Assembly (NCBI RefSeq): GCF_954871325.1
Contig: NC_088776.1
Coordinates: 3,479,985 to 3,543,984 of the forward strand
Length of the DNA stretch: 64,000 nucleotides
Direction: 5' to 3'
From: Gordionus sp. m RMFG-2023
Taxonomy: Eukaryota; Nematomorpha; Gordioida; Chordodea; Parachordodidae
In this document: piece after piece, positions 60,416-64,000 of the stretch
Layout: each line of letters begins with the position of its first letter
How positions within the stretch are numbered: the first letter of the stretch is position 1
Notes under the pieces: generated by a model
The model's database searches: none
The model's input: only the letters and a program-made list of their open reading frames with translations
What the model was told of the DNA's origin: nothing
Program-made: the position numbers and the translations under genes

Positions 60416-63400
60416 ATGCTTGTTTTATTTGAAACTGCTGCAGGATTTGCCCTATTTAAAGTACATAAATATACTTTATGTCTCATGTATCTAAATTTAA
60501 TATTAGGTTTTAGATGAAAAAAAACTATCAATGGTTGATAATATACTTGCTGAATTCCAGGATTCTGAAAATGCTGGGAAAATGTAACTATATTTTAAAC
60601 AATATGATTGAAAAAATTTATTTAGTTTAAAATTAAAGCATTTTCACAAATTTGGGGATACAACTGAGGCCCTAGATGGTAAATTTATATGATGAATTAT
60701 TTTCCCAATGCTGATTTAGATTATACTGATATAATTTTATTTATATAATAAATGTAAATTTTTATATAGCGGTTTCTGCGTTGATTGAAGGGAAAATGGG
60801 AAAAGTTTTGAGAAAATTTTTGAAAAAAATAATTCCTCAATCTTTGCATGAAGAGATAGCAGTTGCTGATGCCAAATTAGGCAATTTGATAAAGGTATAA
60901 TATTATCATATTTAAAAACATCAAATAGTTCTAATTATAATAACTTTTATTGACACATTTTTAAATATTAATATCTTTTATATAAAATAGGTTTTATTTT
61001 ATTTGCCCATTTTTTTTATTATTTGTATCTTTAATATAATAAGCATATATTTTTTTATAACTTATCAGGAAAAATTTCAAATTAACTGTGTGCATAACTC
61101 AAAAATCATGGATTTGATGAGAGGTATTCGAAATCAAATAGACTCATTGATACCTAACATTCCAGCAAAAGAACTTTTAGATATGTCTTTAGGTCTAGCT
61201 CATAGGTATATTTTTTAAATTAATACTGAATTATATTATTATTACAAAATAGTTTATCACGATACAAACTCAAATTTAGTCCAGACAAAGTTGATACAAT
61301 GATAATTCAAACCATATGTAAGCTATTAATTTTGTTTACATTTAAGCTATGTTTGTATATATTGCTAAAATTAACTAGTTTGTCAATAAAAAAATCAGGT
61401 CAAAGATGATTAAATTAATATGTTCAAAAGATTACCTTAATTAATTTATTATTTGTTTATAAATTTCAATAAATGCTAAATAAAAGTACCTTTTATAAAT
61501 GTCTAACTATTTAAAAATTAGATTGCAAATCTTATATTATTTATTTTTAATTTTTAGACATACTCCAAAAAATCTAAGAAATTAAGATTTCGATAATTTT
61601 TTATTAAAAGTGAATGAAATTGATATAAAAAATTAATTTTATTACTCAAAAAATATGCAAATTTAATATTCTCATCAGAACAAATATGGATTTATAATTA
61701 GGACACTGACTTAACAGGGACCAATTATGTATAAGCCATGGAACCAGGAATATTTTTGAAATGTAGTTGGTTTAATCTCATTCCAGGATATTGGTTATGA
61801 TTAAGCATGGTGTGTTAGAGAAGGGATCATAACTTACAAATTGCTTGACATTTGACTGCAAATACCTTTTGAATATTATTTAAACTTTTTGAGAAATGTA
61901 ATGATAATGTGTCAGAATATGCATTACTTTTAAATATTTCTGGGTTCACTATGCGGCTAGCTTCAAAATTTAAAAATGACATAGTATTTGATATTAATTC
62001 ATTTGTTCTAGAATGTTTTGACAAGCCAAACCTTAGAACATGTTAGATAAAACACTCATTCTATTATATAAATCACAATAAATTAAAAAAAAAATTTTCA
62101 TTGGCTCATCTTCTCCCCTTCGCACCATTTCATCTAGTACTAATATTTGAATCCTGCACTTTTAATCTTGAACAAGTTACTTTAATACTAATATTTAGTG
62201 ATCTGCATCGCGCCTAATTTTTCAAGCCCGGCCTGATTTTTTTTTAAAAAAGTTTTGCCGGCCCAATCTTGAAATTTATTTTAAGTAAATTTATGGGCCT
62301 GGCCATGCCAGAATTTATTTAAATATAGAAATTAATTTTTATAATTATTTAAAATAAAAGACATGTTATATAGAGTTTAGTTTCAATAAATTAAATTAAA
62401 AATTTTTTATTTTACATAAAAAAATTCAATATAAATTGTTAAATTTAGATATATTTAATAAAATTTCCAAGATCCGACCTGACCTGGCTCGAAATTTTTT
62501 AAAAAAATATTATTGGCCTGGCCCAAACCCGATTATTTTAAATAGAATTAGGCCATAGTCTGGCCCAAAGCTTGTTCGGGCCAGACTCGAACTGGGTACG
62601 GGCCGGGCCTAACTTTGCAGATCTCTACTAATATTACCTAAAAAGTATGCAATATAAAATCTTAAATAATTTTAGAACCAAATGAGTGTTTAAACAATTT
62701 CTATTGTAAATAATCACAAAACATTGAATACAAGTATGTTCTTTGTAAATAAAATTTATTTATAAAAATTGCATTCATGGCAGCATTATGCTTGATATTA
62801 CCAATTTTTGCAGTGTCTTTAGATTTTGTTAACATATACCTCTATGGACCAAACTTGCAAATAATACAAAGAGATTTAGAAGGATTTGCCCTTTCTTCTG
62901 GTGGGGTTTCCTAGTATATCTCCAATCATGAACTGGAGTGTTTAAGTGTGAAAAAGAAACTTGTGTTTTGACTTATCATTATTCTTATGAATAAAGTGCT
63001 CCACGGGAAATAATGATGATGAAAGGAAAAAAATTTTTATGGGGAAATTATTTTAAATAATTATAAATGATAGGAAAAAAATTATTATTTGTAAGCATAC
63101 AAATTTACATGTTTGCCAAATATGCTTTATAATATTTACGAATGTGTGGTAATAATTTAAAGTTAAAATATTATGTTACAACACAATATATTCCATGTTC
63201 CTTTATTACACAATTGATATGAATATAATTAAGGAATTCAATTAATTTATCCATACTAAATATCAAAATATTTCATTATTCAAATTGCATACAAATAGTG
63301 TAATTCAATTTGTATTTTTGTAGGCCAAGCAATCAAAAGTTTTTTTAAATTGGGTTTGTAAATATTATTTTTTTTTTCCACGTAATTTAATTCAATTTTC

Positions 63401-63942
63401 TATAAAATTTGCATATTATTTCTAACATGTTTTTTTTTAAATATCTGACTTGCAAAGTAATTTTTTTTTGGCAAACTACTTAACTTTTGAATAGTATCTA
63501 ATATATATCCGAGATCTGCAGAAGTGCCATTTGCACAGCCCAGATTTTTTTTAAAAAAATTTCCCAGCTCGGCCCATATATATTTTAAAAAATTAAAATA
63601 TGGCCTGGGTTGGGCCTGCAAATCTCTGTTATATATATATATTTTAAAGAATTTCAATATTTTGTCATGTCTAAATTTATTGATGATTTTATTAAAATCA
63701 ATAAAATATTTTTGATTTAATATAAATGATGCTTCAAGATAGAATTTATAAATGATATTTTTCTGAAATCAGATTTTACTTCTTTATTTTCTCTTAAATA
63801 ATTAAAGCTTTACTAGATGACATGGACAAGGAACTGAATAATTATATAATGAGATGTAGAGAGTGGTATGGGTGGCACTTTCCCGAACTCGGCAAAATTG
63901 TTTCGGATCACACGATGTATGCTAAAGTGGTCAAAATGCTGG
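60416..63942 (+). CDS. NOP58: NOP58 (NOP5), box C/D snoRNP core protein; first seven exons
   Basis: Exons 60416-60460, 60507-60583, 60626-60678, 60770-60894, 61069-61205, 61253-61317 and 63808-63942, in continuous phase and all with GT/AG borders. They encode about 212 residues. The protein starts [15 protein letters not shown], as in other NOP58 proteins (human MLVLFETSVGYAIFK), and continues through the NOP5NT domain, [32 protein letters not shown] and [14 protein letters not shown] of the coiled-coil/NOSIC region. The last visible codon is split at the right edge. NOP58 scaffolds box C/D snoRNPs with fibrillarin, NOP56 and SNU13 in the nucleolus for rRNA 2'-O-methylation. Introns are tiny (42-174 bp) except the sixth (2,490 bp), which holds a MITE. 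The Nop domain and KKE tail lie beyond the window. Confidence 0.96.
60679..60769 (+). ncRNA. Weak box C/D-like signature in NOP58 intron 3
   Basis: The 91-bp intron contains ATGATGA (C-box match), then CTGA about 15 nt later and a second CTGA 11 nt after that. The span is only about 45 nt, shorter than usual C/D snoRNAs, and no convincing C' box or terminal stem is present. Listed because NOP58 introns host C/D snoRNAs in some animals. Chance in AT-rich DNA is the simpler explanation. Confidence 0.15.
62196..62627. mobile_element. hAT-like MITE family F in NOP58 intron 6 (8-bp TSD)
   Basis: Ends TAGTGATCTGCA and TGCAGATCTCTA, flanked by the exact duplication CTAATATT (62188-62195 and 62628-62635). 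GGCCTGGCC/GGGCCGGGCC blocks sit near both ends, separated by an AT-rich middle. 432 bp, non-coding. Confidence 0.85.
63500..63645. mobile_element. Small GGCCTG-type MITE fragment
   Basis: GAGATCTGCAGAAG at the left and GGCCTGCAAATCTCTG at the right, with CTCGGCCC and GGCCTGGGTTGGGCC inside. Also in NOP58 intron 6, about 160 bp before exon 7. Confidence 0.55.
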
Positions 63943-63964
63943 GTAAATTATAATCAATATTAAG

Positions 63965-64000
63965 GCTAATGTTAAACGGCTCGATTTGAACCTATTTTTA
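63965..64000. mobile_element. Family C MITE, left end, cut by window edge
   Basis: AATGTTAAACGGCTCGATTTG matches the start of family C (AGTGTTGTTAAACGGCTCG) with a short deletion. Confidence 0.55.

Noticed and set aside
63650-63780. Second C/D-box-like stretch in NOP58 intron 6 (GATGATT, ATGATGC, CTGA)
   Set aside because: The C-box match is imperfect, no terminal stem is present, and such words are expected in AT-rich intron sequence.

Overview
The window is AT-rich animal (metazoan) nuclear DNA. It carries three conserved host genes with short introns bounded by GT/AG, and everything between their exons is crowded with transposon debris, miniature inverted-repeat elements (MITEs), minisatellites and AT runs. 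Nothing fixes the species. An arthropod or similar invertebrate is a guess from the gene sequences and the hAT-rich repeat load.

Layout. 1-1600: 3' part of a decayed hAT DNA transposon ending in its inverted repeat. 1.6-10.5 kb: no host exon recognised; dispersed repeats, a 75-80 bp minisatellite, MITEs and a LINE tail. 10,511-11,826 (+): the last two exons of a C2orf69 (UPF0565) homologue. 12,492-44,894 (-): fourteen exons of cytosolic methionyl-tRNA synthetase (MARS1), in unbroken phase from the HLGN signature exon to the C-terminal WHEP domain; the N-terminal exons were not found. C2orf69 and MARS1 converge, with 665 bp between stop codons. 60,416-63,942 (+): seven exons of NOP58, running off the right edge.

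The most striking object is a 7,686-bp foldback element (36,277-43,962) inside a 14.9-kb MARS1 intron. Its two near-identical arms of 3.0 and 3.6 kb surround a 1.0-kb spacer, and it has a perfect 9-bp target-site duplication (TTAAATTCA). Each arm carries a dimeric satellite-like array: monomers of about 155 bp, paired into units of about 310 bp, each headed by ACGCGTCCC boxes. There are five units in the left arm and seven in the right. Each arm also holds a tRNA-like A-box/B-box segment. Because it sits in an intron, MARS1 transcription would produce a very long RNA hairpin.

Other elements: a fairly young but broken Ty3/Gypsy LTR element (46,041-50,462) with very short LTRs between the known MARS1 exons and NOP58; several palindromic MITE families, five of whose copies have exact 8-bp duplications (hAT-like); a Harbinger-like MITE with TTA duplication; two opposed copies of an unidentified transposase-like relic (33-36 kb); and arrays at 54.8-57.9 kb, including a 16-bp minisatellite in which every unit carries TGACGT.

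The host genes are unrelated housekeeping functions (translation, mitochondrial function, box C/D snoRNP assembly) and share no pathway here. Their common feature is repeat invasion of introns and flanks.
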